Shown: positions 16,022 through 25,957 of the stretch, one piece after another
Layout: the number at the start of each line of letters is the position of its first letter
Numbering within the stretch: the stretch's first letter is position 1
Source: Klebsiella pneumoniae
GTDB lineage: Bacteria; Verrucomicrobiota; Verrucomicrobiia; Limisphaerales; SXTU01
DNA: 64,000 bases
Reading direction: 5' to 3'
Assembly (NCBI GenBank): GCA_943330855.2
Contig: CALQJI020000007.1
Span: 1-64,000 of the forward strand
The notes under the pieces: model-generated
What the model was told of the DNA's origin: nothing
Database searches by the model: none
The model's input: the letters and a program-made list of their open reading frames with translations, nothing else
Program-made: the position numbers and the translations under genes

Positions 16022-16023
16022 CA

Positions 16024-16050
16024 TGGAGCGCGGACGCCCACGTCCGCAGC
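16024..16050. repeat. Family A repeat (GGAGCGCGGACGCC), single arm
   Basis: TGGAGCGCGGACGCCCACG then TCCGCAGC, placed directly after the xylose isomerase stop codon. Only the left arm is present here; full copies at 29746, 30601, 44900 and 52125 have both arms. Confidence 0.85.
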
Positions 16051-16078
16051 AGCGCTCGCCCGTTCTTGAACGTTCCTA

Positions 16079-16651
16079 ATGGCACGCTCCCGACAAGGTG
16101 GTTTCCTCGCTGCACTGCAAACCAGCTTCGTGCTGGTGGGGCTGATGTTTTTTATCAAAGCCGTCGAACTCAGCGCCGGTCTTTCCTTCGCACGGTTGGG
16201 CATCATGCCGCGCGATCAACACGGATTGATTGGCCTGCTCTTCAGCCCGCTCCTGCATGGCGATGCCACGCACCTGCTCGCGAATGCCCTGCCGCTCCTC
16301 ATCTTGCTCACGTTGCTTTTCTGGGACCGCAAGTATCACCCGTGGCGCACGCTGACGTTCATCTGGCTGGCGAGCGGGCTGGGCACCTGGCTCATCGGGC
16401 GCGGCATGACCAACGGCCAGCTCACGGTCCACATCGGGGCCAGCTCGGTGATTTACGGGCTGGTCGTGTATCTCCTGGTTGCGGGCTTCCTGATGGACAG
16501 TTGGCGCGCGGTGTTCGTGGCCATCGGCGTGGGCGTGGCTTACGGCGGGATTTTCTACGGAGTGCTGCCGCAGTCCGGCCCCATCTCATGGGAAGGTCAC
16601 TTGTGCGGGGCCATCGCCGGCTTCTTCACCGCGCGGCATAACCACGGGTGA
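16079..16651 (+). CDS. Rhomboid family intramembrane serine protease
   Basis: A 190-residue polytopic membrane protein with about six hydrophobic segments. Rhomboid landmarks are HLLANALPLLIL (HxxxN in helix 2), VHIGASSVIYGL with the catalytic serine in GASS (G-x-S-x), and WEGHLCGAIAGFF with the catalytic histidine (GHxxG). It cleaves membrane proteins within or near their transmembrane segments. Substrates are not apparent. It lies behind xylA with a family A repeat in between. Confidence 0.92.
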   Translation: MARSRQGGFLAALQTSFVLVGLMFFIKAVELSAGLSFARLGIMPRDQHGLIGLLFSPLLHGDATHLLANALPLLILLTLLFWDRKYHPWRTLTFIWLASGLGTWLIGRGMTNGQLTVHIGASSVIYGLVVYLLVAGFLMDSWRAVFVAIGVGVAYGGIFYGVLPQSGPISWEGHLCGAIAGFFTARHNHG

Positions 16652-16738
16652 ATGGGGAACGGTCGAAGAGTTGAAAGGTGGCGGAGGTTCCTTCCCACGC
16701 TTTAACCCTTCACTCTGCAACCCCTCCCCGTGCCTCCC

Positions 16739-18784
16739 TTACTGCTGTAGCACCCGCATCCGGTAATAGCGCACGGGGCCGGTGGCGGCGTTGTCAGTGG
16801 CCTGGAAGTTCGCGCCGTTTTGGGAGTTGGTGCTCACGGGCGCCCAGACGATGGGGGCGCGCAAGTTGGTGGTGAATTCGAGCACGTAGTTCCGCCCCGT
16901 GTCGCCGGTGGCTTGGAGGCTGAACTGATTGCCGATCCGGGACAGGCTGCCCAGCGTGATGAGGTTGCTGTAGCCCGTGAGGGAGAAGTTCGCGATGCCG
17001 GACGCGCTGTTGATGAGCACGGTTTGGTTATTCGCCGAGAAGAAGCCGCGCTGGTTGAGGTCGTGGTTGTTCAAGCTCACGTTCCAGCTCCCGTTCACCA
17101 CCTTGAGCACGTAGTTACCGTTGCTGTCCGTGTAGGCTTCACCGGGGAAGTAATTGGTGCCGTTGATTGAGGTGCCGCCATAGACCTGCACGTTGGTCAC
17201 GCCCGTGCTGCCCTCGCGCACGAAGCCAGTGATCTGCTGCGTCGCGCGCAGCGCCACGAACACGAGGCCGGATTGGTTCACGTTATCCTGCACGGCGAGG
17301 TCCACCCGGAAGCTCACGAGATTCGACTCGGCGGTGCGCCGGCTTTCCAGCGCAAACTGCCACGTCCCACCGCTGACGCCGACGTCGAAGTTGCCCTGCG
17401 CATCGGTGGACGGATAGTAGGAGCCAGCCCCGCTGCTTTGAATCGGCACCGGCTGAACGACGAGCATGAAGTTGGTGAGCGGCACGCCGAAGTTGTCCCG
17501 CACCTGCCCGAGCAAGCGCGCGGTGACCGTCCGGCTCGCGAAGTCAATCCGCAGGGCTTGGTCGTTGGCGATCGTGGCGTTGGTGCCAGTCGCCAGAATC
17601 CCGAGCTGGGTCAGCGCATCACTCTCTGGACCGATGGACCAGGTGCCCGCGATTACGCCCAGGGTGTAATAGCCGCTGGCGTCGGTCACGCCACCGGCGG
17701 AGAAGGAATTGTTCTGGATGCTGGCGAAGAAGGGCATCGCGGAAATGCCCGTCGCGGTGCCGCCCACCACGAAGTTGCCGTAGAACAGCGCCGTGGCCGG
17801 TAGAAAGGGCTGCACCAATCCCGTGACGCTGCCGCCGGTGGTGTTGATGTCTGATAACTGCTCGGGAGCTACGTAGCCCAGGGCGTTCAGGGCCGCTTCC
17901 TCCACTTCGGGCGACCAAGTGCCCGCCGTGACCGGGATGCTGAATTGACCGTTGGTGTCGCTGTAGCCCAGTGCGAAAAGTCCGGTGGCGGACTGGACCC
18001 GCAGTTGCACGCCGGGCAGCACGGTGCCGGTAACCGCATTCGTCAGCGTGCCGGAGATAGTCTGGTTGGCTGCGGAAAGGGCGATGGTGGTGTTCGCGCT
18101 GGAACCGGCCCCGACCGTGACGACGGGCGCGGCTCCGAAGTCCGTGACCATGCCGCTCTTCGTCGCGATCACCTGGTAATTTCCCGGCGGGCAACTGATC
18201 GAGAACGCGCCGGAGCCGTTGGCGATGCCGCCGGCGATGAGGTTGCCGTCACCATTGGCAGCGGCGTTAAGCAGGATGATGTAGGCATAGGGCACCCCGG
18301 TGACCGTGCCAGTGACGCCTTGGCCAAGGGTTGAGTTTGTAACGGCAAAGGTCCGCACGATTTCGGGGAAACGCCCGCTCGGACTGGTCACGCGGAAGAG
18401 ATAAGGCGCGACATGGTGCGCGAAGTCCTGCGAGTTGCTGAAGTTGAACGTCTCGTTGATCGTGCCGTCCGCCGTCACGTCCGCGTCGCCGGGCACATTC
18501 TTGTTCCGCACGCCGCCGATGCTCGTGACCTGGCCCTCGACGAGCTTGAACTGGCCCACGAGCGGCTCGCCGGCGTCCACCGCGCCGTTGCCGTTTGCAT
18601 CAATGAACTTTTGCAGCACCACAGGCTCGCCGTTTGTCAGCCCGGTGATCTGGACCCCCAGCGTGCCGGTGAAGAGGTTGCTGATGGCGGGCTGGCTCAG
18701 GGTGAAGCTCACGTCTGCCACGGCAGACTCGTGGTGAAGGAGCAGACCGGCAGCGATCAGGGAAAAGAGAAGTAGTTTACGCAT
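16739..18784 (-). CDS. Large secreted protein with repeated carboxypeptidase-regulatory-like (beta-sandwich) domains
   Basis: A 681-residue exported protein; the start at 18784 gives a clear signal peptide (MRKLLLFSLIAAGLLLHHESAVA). The body is a series of about five Cna-B/carboxypeptidase-regulatory-like modules, recognisable by the repeated pattern ISGTLTNAVTGTVLPGVQLRV, VTDASGYYTLGVIAGTWSIG, STDAQGNFDVGVSGGTWQFAL and TDSNGNYVLKVVNGSWNVSL. The last 75 residues (GRNYVLEFTTNL..W, ending VRYYRMRVLQQ) form a C-terminal module often seen on secreted Verrucomicrobial proteins. It is likely a cell-surface or extracellular structural or adhesive protein. No enzyme motif was seen. It is divergent from the CehA/McbA-like gene. 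Confidence 0.8.
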   Translation of the reverse strand: MRKLLLFSLIAAGLLLHHESAVADVSFTLSQPAISNLFTGTLGVQITGLTNGEPVVLQKFIDANGNGAVDAGEPLVGQFKLVEGQVTSIGGVRNKNVPGDADVTADGTINETFNFSNSQDFAHHVAPYLFRVTSPSGRFPEIVRTFAVTNSTLGQGVTGTVTGVPYAYIILLNAAANGDGNLIAGGIANGSGAFSISCPPGNYQVIATKSGMVTDFGAAPVVTVGAGSSANTTIALSAANQTISGTLTNAVTGTVLPGVQLRVQSATGLFALGYSDTNGQFSIPVTAGTWSPEVEEAALNALGYVAPEQLSDINTTGGSVTGLVQPFLPATALFYGNFVVGGTATGISAMPFFASIQNNSFSAGGVTDASGYYTLGVIAGTWSIGPESDALTQLGILATGTNATIANDQALRIDFASRTVTARLLGQVRDNFGVPLTNFMLVVQPVPIQSSGAGSYYPSTDAQGNFDVGVSGGTWQFALESRRTAESNLVSFRVDLAVQDNVNQSGLVFVALRATQQITGFVREGSTGVTNVQVYGGTSINGTNYFPGEAYTDSNGNYVLKVVNGSWNVSLNNHDLNQRGFFSANNQTVLINSASGIANFSLTGYSNLITLGSLSRIGNQFSLQATGDTGRNYVLEFTTNLRAPIVWAPVSTNSQNGANFQATDNAATGPVRYYRMRVLQQ

Positions 18785-18943
18785 AGATGACGGAGGCCGG
18801 GTGATCGTGTTGGTCAAGATAACCACAGTGCACTCTCATTCGTGCATAATCAGCTCAAAGTAACAAGCCGGGAAACGGCCCTAAGCCACCCGTTCCGGGA
18901 ACTCTCGGCTTCACGCGCACGGGGAAGCGGTTAGATTCCGCGC

Positions 18944-20566
18944 ATGACCAAATCACTTCTCCGCGCCGCGCTTTGCCTGCTGGTCGCGTGCGCCGCCAGC
19001 CAAGCCGCCGCGCAGACCGTCCCCGTTTACGGTGACATCACGGATGCCGCCACCGGGAAGCCCGTTGCCGCGCGGCTCTACTTGCGCAGCGACACGGACG
19101 GCAAATGGCATTTTCCCAAGTCCGTGCCGCCGTTCGGTGTCGCCGTGCGCTACGAGAAGCGCAGCGGGTTCAACACGAACGCCACCGAGTATCACACCAC
19201 GCTCTCGGCGCACCAATGGGTCGCGGAGCTGCCGCCGGGGCGCTACACCGCCGTCGTCGAGCGCGGGAAGGAGTATCTGCCGCTGACGAACCAGTTCACC
19301 GTCGCGGCCAAGCCGGTCGAGGTGAAGCTGCCGCTCAAGCGCTGGGTGAACATGGCCGAGCGCGGCTGGTTCAGCGGCGACGCCCACAACCACCGCGCGC
19401 CCGCCGAGCTGGCGTCCGCGATGCTCGCCGAGGACGTGAACGTGGCGCTGCCGATGCTTGACTGGACCACGGTGGACACCGTGCCGCCCGCGCTCAGTGA
19501 CAAGAACATGAAGGGCGACTTCGGCGCGCAGCCCGTGGTCGTGGACCCGACGCACGTCTGGTTCCCGCGCAACACGGAATACGAAATCTTCCGCTCCGGC
19601 GGGAAGGCGCACACGCTCGGCGCGTTCCTCATCCTCGGGCACAAGGAGCGGTTCGACGTGCCGGTGTTCCCGCTGCGGCGCGTGTCCGAGCGCGCACACG
19701 CGGAGGGCGGGCTGATTGACTTGGAGAAGCACAACTGGCCGTGGTCCGTCGCCATCGTGCCGGTGCTCAAGCCGGACCTCTTTGAACTGGCGAACAACCA
19801 CCACTGGCGCGTCGAGTTCGGCGTGCGCAACTGGGCCGTGCCCGCGCCCAAGTGGATGAAGTTGCCCGGCAACGGCAGCGGCACGGACACTGAGGAGGCG
19901 TGGACGCACTACGGTTTCGAGACCTACTACGCGCTGCTCAACTGCGGCTTCCGCCTCAAGCCCACTGCGGGCACGGCGAACGGCGTGCATCCCGTGCCGC
20001 TGGGTTTCAGCCGCGTGTATGTGCATTGCGAAGGCGGCTTCAGCTACGAGAAGTGGATGAAGGGGCTGGGCGAGGGGAGGAGCTTCGTGACGACAGGGCC
20101 GATGGCCTTGGTGAAAATCAACGGAAAGTTGCCCGGCGCGACTTTGAAATTCTCCAGGCCGACGAAGGTGGAGGTTGAGTTCGAGCACATCGGGAGAAGC
20201 GGCAAAGTGGAGTTCGACGCGCTGGTGAACGGCGAATTGCCAGTTGGCGGCAAGCGTTCAATCAACAAGGCGGTTGATTCTGGCGGACGGATTACTGACA
20301 AGCTGGAGCTGACGGAATCAGGTTGGGTTGCGGTTCGTTGCTTTCAAAAGCAGCCCGATGGCCGCCTCCGCTTTGCCCACACCGCGCCGTGGTGGGTGGA
20401 AATCGAGGGCCAGCCGCTGCGGCCCCGGCGCGAGCAGGCGGATTGGTTCGTCCAGCGCACCGAGGAGGAAATCGCCCGCAACACCGGCGTCCTCCCGGCG
20501 GCGGCCCTGGCCGAGTTCCACGAAGCTCTCGCCGCGTGGAAGAAGATTCAGGCGACGGCGAAGTGA
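18944..20566 (+). CDS. Secreted CehA/McbA family metallohydrolase (PHP-like)
   Basis: A 540-residue protein with a signal peptide (MTKSLLRAALCLLVACAASQAAAQ). A beta-sandwich domain (YGDITDAATGKPVAARLYL) is followed by the metallohydrolase domain with WFSGDAHNHRAPAEL (HxH metal site), DLEKHNWPWS and a late ETYYALLNCGFRL. CehA and McbA hydrolyse carbaryl, but most family members have unknown natural substrates, so the specific activity cannot be named. Length is normal for secreted members. Transcription is monocistronic by context. Confidence 0.85.
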   Translation: MTKSLLRAALCLLVACAASQAAAQTVPVYGDITDAATGKPVAARLYLRSDTDGKWHFPKSVPPFGVAVRYEKRSGFNTNATEYHTTLSAHQWVAELPPGRYTAVVERGKEYLPLTNQFTVAAKPVEVKLPLKRWVNMAERGWFSGDAHNHRAPAELASAMLAEDVNVALPMLDWTTVDTVPPALSDKNMKGDFGAQPVVVDPTHVWFPRNTEYEIFRSGGKAHTLGAFLILGHKERFDVPVFPLRRVSERAHAEGGLIDLEKHNWPWSVAIVPVLKPDLFELANNHHWRVEFGVRNWAVPAPKWMKLPGNGSGTDTEEAWTHYGFETYYALLNCGFRLKPTAGTANGVHPVPLGFSRVYVHCEGGFSYEKWMKGLGEGRSFVTTGPMALVKINGKLPGATLKFSRPTKVEVEFEHIGRSGKVEFDALVNGELPVGGKRSINKAVDSGGRITDKLELTESGWVAVRCFQKQPDGRLRFAHTAPWWVEIEGQPLRPRREQADWFVQRTEEEIARNTGVLPAAALAEFHEALAAWKKIQATAK

Positions 20567-20573
20567 GGTTGAA

Positions 20574-20711
20574 TCACAGAGGCACAGAGAACACAGAGAA
20601 CACAGAGGGGAAGTCGGAATCCTGCACGCAAAGTCTTCCGTTCCCCCATTTCGACCTGTCGGTCCTTGAATCCTTTGCTTTTTCTCTGTGTCCTCTGTGC
20701 CTCTGTGGTTC
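20574..20711. repeat. Inverted repeat with CACAGAGGCACAGAG ends (family C)
   Basis: The left arm TCACAGAGGCACAGAGAACA and the right arm TCTGTGTCCTCTGTGCCTCT are inverted copies, enclosing about 80 bases. It begins eight bases after the CehA-like stop codon, so it could fold as the end of that transcript. The 270-base gap 20567-20837 has no gene. Confidence 0.85.
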
Positions 20712-20837
20712 CTCTTCCTCTTCGCCCAGTGAAAATTTCTTTGAACACTTTCCCCAAACTCTGTCTAAATCGCCGGACAACTTGACAGGCAGGGCACACT
20801 ACGCGCCGTCACAGAACCGGGCAGCCGGAGCAGCTAC

Positions 20838-21785
20838 ATGATTAAAGTCGAAAATTTGACCAAGACGTTCGGGCCGAAGGTGGCCGTGAACGACGTTTCT
20901 TTCACCGTCGCGCGCGGCGAGGTGCTGGGCTTTCTCGGGCCGAACGGCGCGGGCAAGTCCACCACCATGCGCATGGTCACGGGCTTCCTCCCGCCCACCG
21001 CCGGCCGCGTCACCATCGGCACGCACGACATGCTGGAAGACCCCGTGCCGGCCAAGCGCCTCATCGGCTACCTGCCCGAGTCCGCGCCGTGTTACAGCGA
21101 CATGACCGTGATTGGCTTCCTGAAGTTCGCGGCGGAGATTCGCGGCTTGCGTGGTGACGCCATCAAGACCGCCGTGCATCGCGCGGTGGAGATGTGCTTC
21201 CTCGAAAACGTCCTGCACCAGAGCGTGGACACGCTGTCCAAGGGCTATCGCCACCGCACTTGTTTCGCGCAGTCCATCATCCACGACCCGGAGATCCTCG
21301 TTATGGACGAGCCGACGGACGGCCTAGACCCGAACCAGAAGCACGAAATTCGGCAACTCATCAAGCGGATGGGCGAGAAGAAGGCCATCATCTTCAGCAC
21401 GCACATCCTCGAAGAGGTCGAGGCCGTGTGCTCGCGGGCCATCATCATTGACCGGGGCACGGTCGTGGCCAACGGCACGCCGCTCGAACTCAAACGCAAG
21501 GCCCCGAACGCCGGCGCGATTCTGCTGCGCGTCAACGGCGTTGCCGCCGAGGCCGTGACCGGCAAGCTGCGCGCGGTGGACGGCACCGAGCGCGTGCAAC
21601 TCGTGAAGGAAGAGAGCGGCATCGTGACCGTGCGCGTGTTTCCGAAGTCCTCGACCAACGGCGAGTTCCGCAAGGGCGTCAGCGCCGCCGCGCAGGGCTG
21701 GCGCGTCGAGGAGTTGCACGTCGAGGAAGGCAAGTTGGACGAGTATTTCCGCAGCATCACCGCCTCGGACACAGCGAAGAAATAA
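20838..21785 (+). CDS. ABC transporter ATP-binding protein (GldA-like)
   Basis: A 315-residue ABC ATPase. Walker A is GPNGAGKST (about residues 36-44), the signature is LSKGYRHR, and Walker B is EILVMDEPTDGLDP followed by the H-loop in IFSTHILEE. A C-terminal extension of about 90 residues is typical of this ABC-2 class. It has GGAG seven bases before the ATG, one of the few good ribosome-binding sites here. It heads a four-gene operon (ATPase, ABC-2 permease, GldG-like, DUF4340) known from Bacteroidota gliding genes and many other phyla, where the transported substrate is unknown. Confidence 0.93.
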   Translation: MIKVENLTKTFGPKVAVNDVSFTVARGEVLGFLGPNGAGKSTTMRMVTGFLPPTAGRVTIGTHDMLEDPVPAKRLIGYLPESAPCYSDMTVIGFLKFAAEIRGLRGDAIKTAVHRAVEMCFLENVLHQSVDTLSKGYRHRTCFAQSIIHDPEILVMDEPTDGLDPNQKHEIRQLIKRMGEKKAIIFSTHILEEVEAVCSRAIIIDRGTVVANGTPLELKRKAPNAGAILLRVNGVAAEAVTGKLRAVDGTERVQLVKEESGIVTVRVFPKSSTNGEFRKGVSAAAQGWRVEELHVEEGKLDEYFRSITASDTAKK

Positions 21786-21854
21786 GCTCTGCGATTAACA
21801 GACGCGCCCGACGGCCGCCTCTCAACTCTCAACTCCCCAACTCTCAACTTCCCC

Positions 21855-22592
21855 ATGGGCAACATCACCACCATCGCCAAGCGCGAACTCAGCGCCTACT
21901 TCGCGTCGCCGGTCGCTTACGTCTTCATCGTCATCTTCCTGCTGCTGACCGGGTTCTTCACCTTCATGGTCGGCGGGTTCTTCGAGCGGAACGAAGCATC
22001 GCTCATCTCCTTCTTCCTGTGGCACCCGTGGCTTTACCTGTTCCTCGTCCCGGCGGTCGGGATGCGCGTGTGGTCGGAAGAGCGGCGGCAGGGGACCATC
22101 GAGCTGCTGATGACCATGCCCATCACGCCGTGGCAGGCCATCATGGGGAAATTCCTAGCAAGCTGGGCCTTTCTCGGGTTGGCCCTCGTGCTGACCTTCC
22201 CCGTCGTGATGACCGTGAAGTATCTCGGTAACCCAGACCTCGGCGTCGTCGCGGGCGGCTATATCGGCAGCTTCCTGCTGGCGGGCGCGTATCTCGCCAT
22301 CACCTGCCTCACCTCCGCGATGACACGCAACCAAGTCGTCGCCTTCATCATCTCCGTGGTCATCTGCCTCTTCCTCATCCTCGCGGGCTGGCCGCCGGTG
22401 ACGAGCATCCTCACCAAGGCGTTGCCGGACAACCGCTGGATTGTCGAACTGGTCTCCGCGTTCAGCGTGATGACGCATTTCGAGGACTTCCAACGCGGCG
22501 TGGTAGATTCGCGACACCTGATGTTCTTCCTTTCGGTGATTGGCTTCTCGCTCTTCGGCACGAGCGTCGTGCTGCGCGGGTTGCGTTCCTGA
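21855..22592 (+). CDS. ABC-2 type permease (GldF-like)
   Basis: A 245-residue membrane protein with six hydrophobic segments. It begins MGNITTIAKRELSAYFASPVAYVF and has WSEERRQGTIELLMTMPIT, the signature of ABC-2 permeases in this operon type. It is the membrane partner of the upstream ATPase. The DNA just before the start is a CTCAACT tandem repeat (21820-21850) rather than a ribosome-binding site. Confidence 0.92.
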   Translation: MGNITTIAKRELSAYFASPVAYVFIVIFLLLTGFFTFMVGGFFERNEASLISFFLWHPWLYLFLVPAVGMRVWSEERRQGTIELLMTMPITPWQAIMGKFLASWAFLGLALVLTFPVVMTVKYLGNPDLGVVAGGYIGSFLLAGAYLAITCLTSAMTRNQVVAFIISVVICLFLILAGWPPVTSILTKALPDNRWIVELVSAFSVMTHFEDFQRGVVDSRHLMFFLSVIGFSLFGTSVVLRGLRS

Positions 22593-22709
22593 CACCAAGC
22601 ACCACTGACCTGCACTCATGGACACTCATCCGAACCGACCTTCGCGCTGCTGGGCTTCTCCCATTGGTGCCAGTCAGTGCAGGGTAGTGGTTAAAAACTC
22701 TTTCCGGGC

Positions 22710-24614
22710 ATGAAACAAAAGAAACTCGAAACCCTGCTCTACTCCGCCGTTGGCATTGCCGCCATGGCGCTCATCCTTGTCGCCGCGAACTACATCGCCG
22801 CTACCTTCTACGCACGGAAGGACCTCACCGCCGACAAGCTCTACACGCTCTCCGAGGGCACGAAGAAGATTGTCGGCAAGCTCGATACCAAGGTCAAAAT
22901 CCGCCTCTACTATTCGCAGCGCGACAACGCCATGCCGGTCTTCCTCAAGACTTACGCTCAGCGCGTCGAGGACTTGCTCACCGAGTTGCGCCAGCAGTCC
23001 AAGTTCATCGAAATCGAGAAGCTCGACCCGCAGCCGGACTCCGATGCCGAGGACTCCGCGAACCTCGATGGCGTCGAAGGCCAGCCCACGCAGACCGGCG
23101 AGAAGATTTACCTCGGCATCTCCATCAACTGCCTCGACCAAAAAGTCGCGCTGCCGTTCCTCTCGCCCGAGCGCGAGAAGCTCCTAGAGTATGACCTCGC
23201 CCGCGCCATCTCGCGCATCGCGAACCCGACCAAGCCCGTCATCGGCGTCATGACCGCGCTGCCCGTCTTCGGCACGCCGATGAACCCGATGATGATGCGC
23301 ATGGGCCAGCAGGGTGGCCAGCAGCCGCCGTGGTATCTCATCAGCGAGCTCAAGAACGACTTCGACGTGCAGCAAATCGAGCTGACGGCCACGGAGATTC
23401 CCGCCGCCGTGAAGGTGCTGCTCGTCATCCATCCGCGCGACATCTCGGACGCGGCGCAGTTCGCGATTGACCAGTTCATCCTGCGCGGCGGCAAGCTCAT
23501 CGCCTACCTCGACACGGTGTCGGTCATTGACCAGCAGAAGCAGGGCGGCAACCCGATGATGGGCGGCGGCCCGCCGACGAGTTCTTCGCTCGACAAGCTG
23601 CTCGCCGCGTGGGGTGTCGGCTTTGACAAGTCCAAATGCGTCGCCGACATGAAATACGTCTCGCGCATGGGCGGCCAGCGCGGCCCGCAGCAGCAGCCCG
23701 CCGTGCTCTCGCTCACGACCGACGCGATTGACCGCGAGGACATTTCCACGAGCCAGGTGGACAGCCTGCTCTACGTGTTCGGCGGCGCGTTCACCGGTTC
23801 ACCGAAGGAGGGTTTGAAGAAGACCGTGCTGCTCAAGTCCACCACGCAATCGCAGCTCGTCGAGGGTTTCCTCGCGCAAATGTCCGGCGAGGCCATTGTG
23901 AAAGACTTCAAGCCCAGCAGCACGGAATACGCGTTGGCCATCCGGCTGAGCGGCAAGTTCAAGACCGCCTTCCCCGACGGCAAGCCCGAGTCCGCCCCGC
24001 CCGCGCCGGGCGAGGAGAAGAAGCCCGACGCGCCGTCCACCGCGCTCAAGGAATCCGCCGCCGAGAACCACGTCATCCTCGTGGGCGACGCCGACATGCT
24101 CTTCGACCAGTTCTGCGTGCAGGTGCAGGACTTCTTCGGCCAGCGCGTCGTCATCCCGCGCAACGGCAACGTGAACCTCGCGCAGAACTTCGTGGAGCAG
24201 CTCTCCGGCGACACCGCGCTGATGAACACCCGCAGCCGGGCCATCGTGCAGCGGCAGTTCACCCGCGTGCGTGACATGCAGGTGAAGGCGGAGGAATCCT
24301 ACCGCGCGAAAATCAAGGGCCTCGAAGACAGCTTGCAGGAGACGCAGAAGAAGCTGAACGAACTCCAGAGCAACAAGGAGAAGGGCCAGCGCTTCGTGAT
24401 GTCGCCCGAGCAGCAGAAGGAGCTGGAGAACTTCCGCAAGCAGGAAGCGAAAGTGAAGGTCGAGCTGAAGCTGCTCCGCCGCGACCTTCGCCAAGAGGTC
24501 GAGTCCATGGAAAATCGGCTCAAGTGGGCGAACATCGCCGGGATGCCACTGCTCGTGACCATCGGCGGCATTGGCCTAGCCGTCTTCAAACGCAAACGCA
24601 CGGCGGCGCGGTAG
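22710..24614 (+). CDS. GldG-family ABC transporter auxiliary protein
   Basis: A 634-residue protein with an N-terminal membrane helix (about residues 10-32), a large extracytoplasmic domain of the ABC_transp_aux type (KDLTADKLYTLSEGTKKIV, IRLYYSQRD), a coiled coil around residues 530-600 (EESYRAKIKGLEDSLQ, KLNELQSNKEKGQ) and a C-terminal membrane helix (LLVTIGGIGLAVF). Such proteins act with the GldA/GldF pair. The stretch MNPMMMRMGQQGGQQPP is unusually Met/Gln-rich. Downstream DUF4340 follows after 19 bases. Confidence 0.9.
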   Translation: MKQKKLETLLYSAVGIAAMALILVAANYIAATFYARKDLTADKLYTLSEGTKKIVGKLDTKVKIRLYYSQRDNAMPVFLKTYAQRVEDLLTELRQQSKFIEIEKLDPQPDSDAEDSANLDGVEGQPTQTGEKIYLGISINCLDQKVALPFLSPEREKLLEYDLARAISRIANPTKPVIGVMTALPVFGTPMNPMMMRMGQQGGQQPPWYLISELKNDFDVQQIELTATEIPAAVKVLLVIHPRDISDAAQFAIDQFILRGGKLIAYLDTVSVIDQQKQGGNPMMGGGPPTSSSLDKLLAAWGVGFDKSKCVADMKYVSRMGGQRGPQQQPAVLSLTTDAIDREDISTSQVDSLLYVFGGAFTGSPKEGLKKTVLLKSTTQSQLVEGFLAQMSGEAIVKDFKPSSTEYALAIRLSGKFKTAFPDGKPESAPPAPGEEKKPDAPSTALKESAAENHVILVGDADMLFDQFCVQVQDFFGQRVVIPRNGNVNLAQNFVEQLSGDTALMNTRSRAIVQRQFTRVRDMQVKAEESYRAKIKGLEDSLQETQKKLNELQSNKEKGQRFVMSPEQQKELENFRKQEAKVKVELKLLRRDLRQEVESMENRLKWANIAGMPLLVTIGGIGLAVFKRKRTAAR

Positions 24615-24633
24615 GCCGCAACCTTTCCCAAGC

Positions 24634-25803
24634 ATGAACCGCAAGCAGCTCCTCACTCTCCTCGTCCTCGTGGCCGTCATTGGCGGCGCGGGCTTGCTCG
24701 TCAACAAACAGCGTCAGGGCGACTGGCAGCAGTCCTCCTCCGGCGGTGGCCAAAAGCTCGGCGGCTCGCTCGACGTCAACGCCGTCACCACCGTCAGCAT
24801 CAAGTCCAGCGTGGGCGAACTGAACCTCACCAAGCAGGGCGACGCGTGGGTGGTGAAGGAGCGCGGCGACTACGCGGCGAACTTCAGCACCATCGCCGAC
24901 CTCATCCGCAAGTTTGCCGACGTGAAGGCCGTGCAGACCGAGCAGGTCGGCGCGTCGCAGTATGCGCGGCTGGAGTTGCAGTCCCCCGGTGACGGCGAAG
25001 GCAAGGGCACGTTCGTCGAACTCAAGGGCAAGGACGGCAAGGCGATGAAGTCCATTGTTCTCGGCAAGAAGCAGACGAAGAAGTCCGAGGGTGGGCCGTT
25101 CGGCGGCGGCGAGTTCCCCGTGGGCCGCTGGGTGCGCGACACCGCAAGCAAGGACACCGTCCTCGTGACGACCGAGCAGTTCGCCGACGCCGAGCCGAAG
25201 CCGGAGAACTGGCTGGAGAAAGACTTCCTCAAGGTCGAGCGCGTGAAATCCATTGCCGTCACCTACGCGACCAACGCCGCGAGCGGCTGGACCGTCACGC
25301 GCGAGACGGAAGGCGCGGAGTGGAAGCTCGCCGGCCTCAAGCCCACCGAGCAGGCCGACACCAACAAGCTCTCCGCCCTCGGTAGCCCGCTGAGTTCGCC
25401 GACCTTCAGCGACGTGGTCGCCGACCCGAAAGCCGACAAACTCGGATTGGACAAGCCCGCGACCCTCGTGCTGCAGACCTTCGACGGCTTCACCTACACG
25501 GCCAAAGCCGGCACCGCGAGCGGCGACAACTACCCGTTCCAAATCAGCGTGGCCGGCAACTTCCCGAAAGCGCGCACCGCTGCGGCGGACGAGAAGCCCG
25601 AGGACAAGGCGAAGTTGGACAAAGACTTCGCCGACGCTCAGAAGAAGCTATCGGACAAGCTCGCCGCCGACGCGAAGTTCGCCAAGTGGACCTACCTCGT
25701 CTCGAAATACACCCTCGACAGCGTGCTCAAGCCCCGAACCGACCTCCTCGTCGTAAAGCCAGAAGAGCCCAAGCCCGCCGAGCCGAAACCGCCCGGTAAG
25801 TAG
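24634..25803 (+). CDS. DUF4340 domain protein of the Gld-type ABC operon
   Basis: A 389-residue protein with an N-terminal anchor (QLLTLLVLVAVIGGAGLLV). The mature part starts with NAVTTVSIKSSVGELNLTKQGDAWVV (in short, VSIKSSVGELNL and WVVKERGDYAANF), the DUF4340 pattern. The C-terminus is Lys/Pro-rich. It is regularly the last gene in GldA-GldF-GldG operons. Its biochemical role is unknown. Confidence 0.88.
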   Translation: MNRKQLLTLLVLVAVIGGAGLLVNKQRQGDWQQSSSGGGQKLGGSLDVNAVTTVSIKSSVGELNLTKQGDAWVVKERGDYAANFSTIADLIRKFADVKAVQTEQVGASQYARLELQSPGDGEGKGTFVELKGKDGKAMKSIVLGKKQTKKSEGGPFGGGEFPVGRWVRDTASKDTVLVTTEQFADAEPKPENWLEKDFLKVERVKSIAVTYATNAASGWTVTRETEGAEWKLAGLKPTEQADTNKLSALGSPLSSPTFSDVVADPKADKLGLDKPATLVLQTFDGFTYTAKAGTASGDNYPFQISVAGNFPKARTAAADEKPEDKAKLDKDFADAQKKLSDKLAADAKFAKWTYLVSKYTLDSVLKPRTDLLVVKPEEPKPAEPKPPGK

Positions 25804-25957
25804 CATGGATGACAGCGGACCGCTGCCCACTTCTGCTGTGGCGTGACGGAGGCTCCCACTCCGCCCGCAGTTCGAACCGCTCGCAGGAGTCACATCGCTT
25901 CCGTGTTTCTGCTTTCCCCGCTTGAAGTAACTGCCTCCAAAACCAGTCCGCTTCTCC

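Noticed and set aside
14945-16024. Long open frame antisense to the xylose isomerase gene (about 359 codons)
   Set aside because: It is a mirror of codon bias in GC-rich DNA. The plus strand has clear enzyme motifs; the antisense protein has none.
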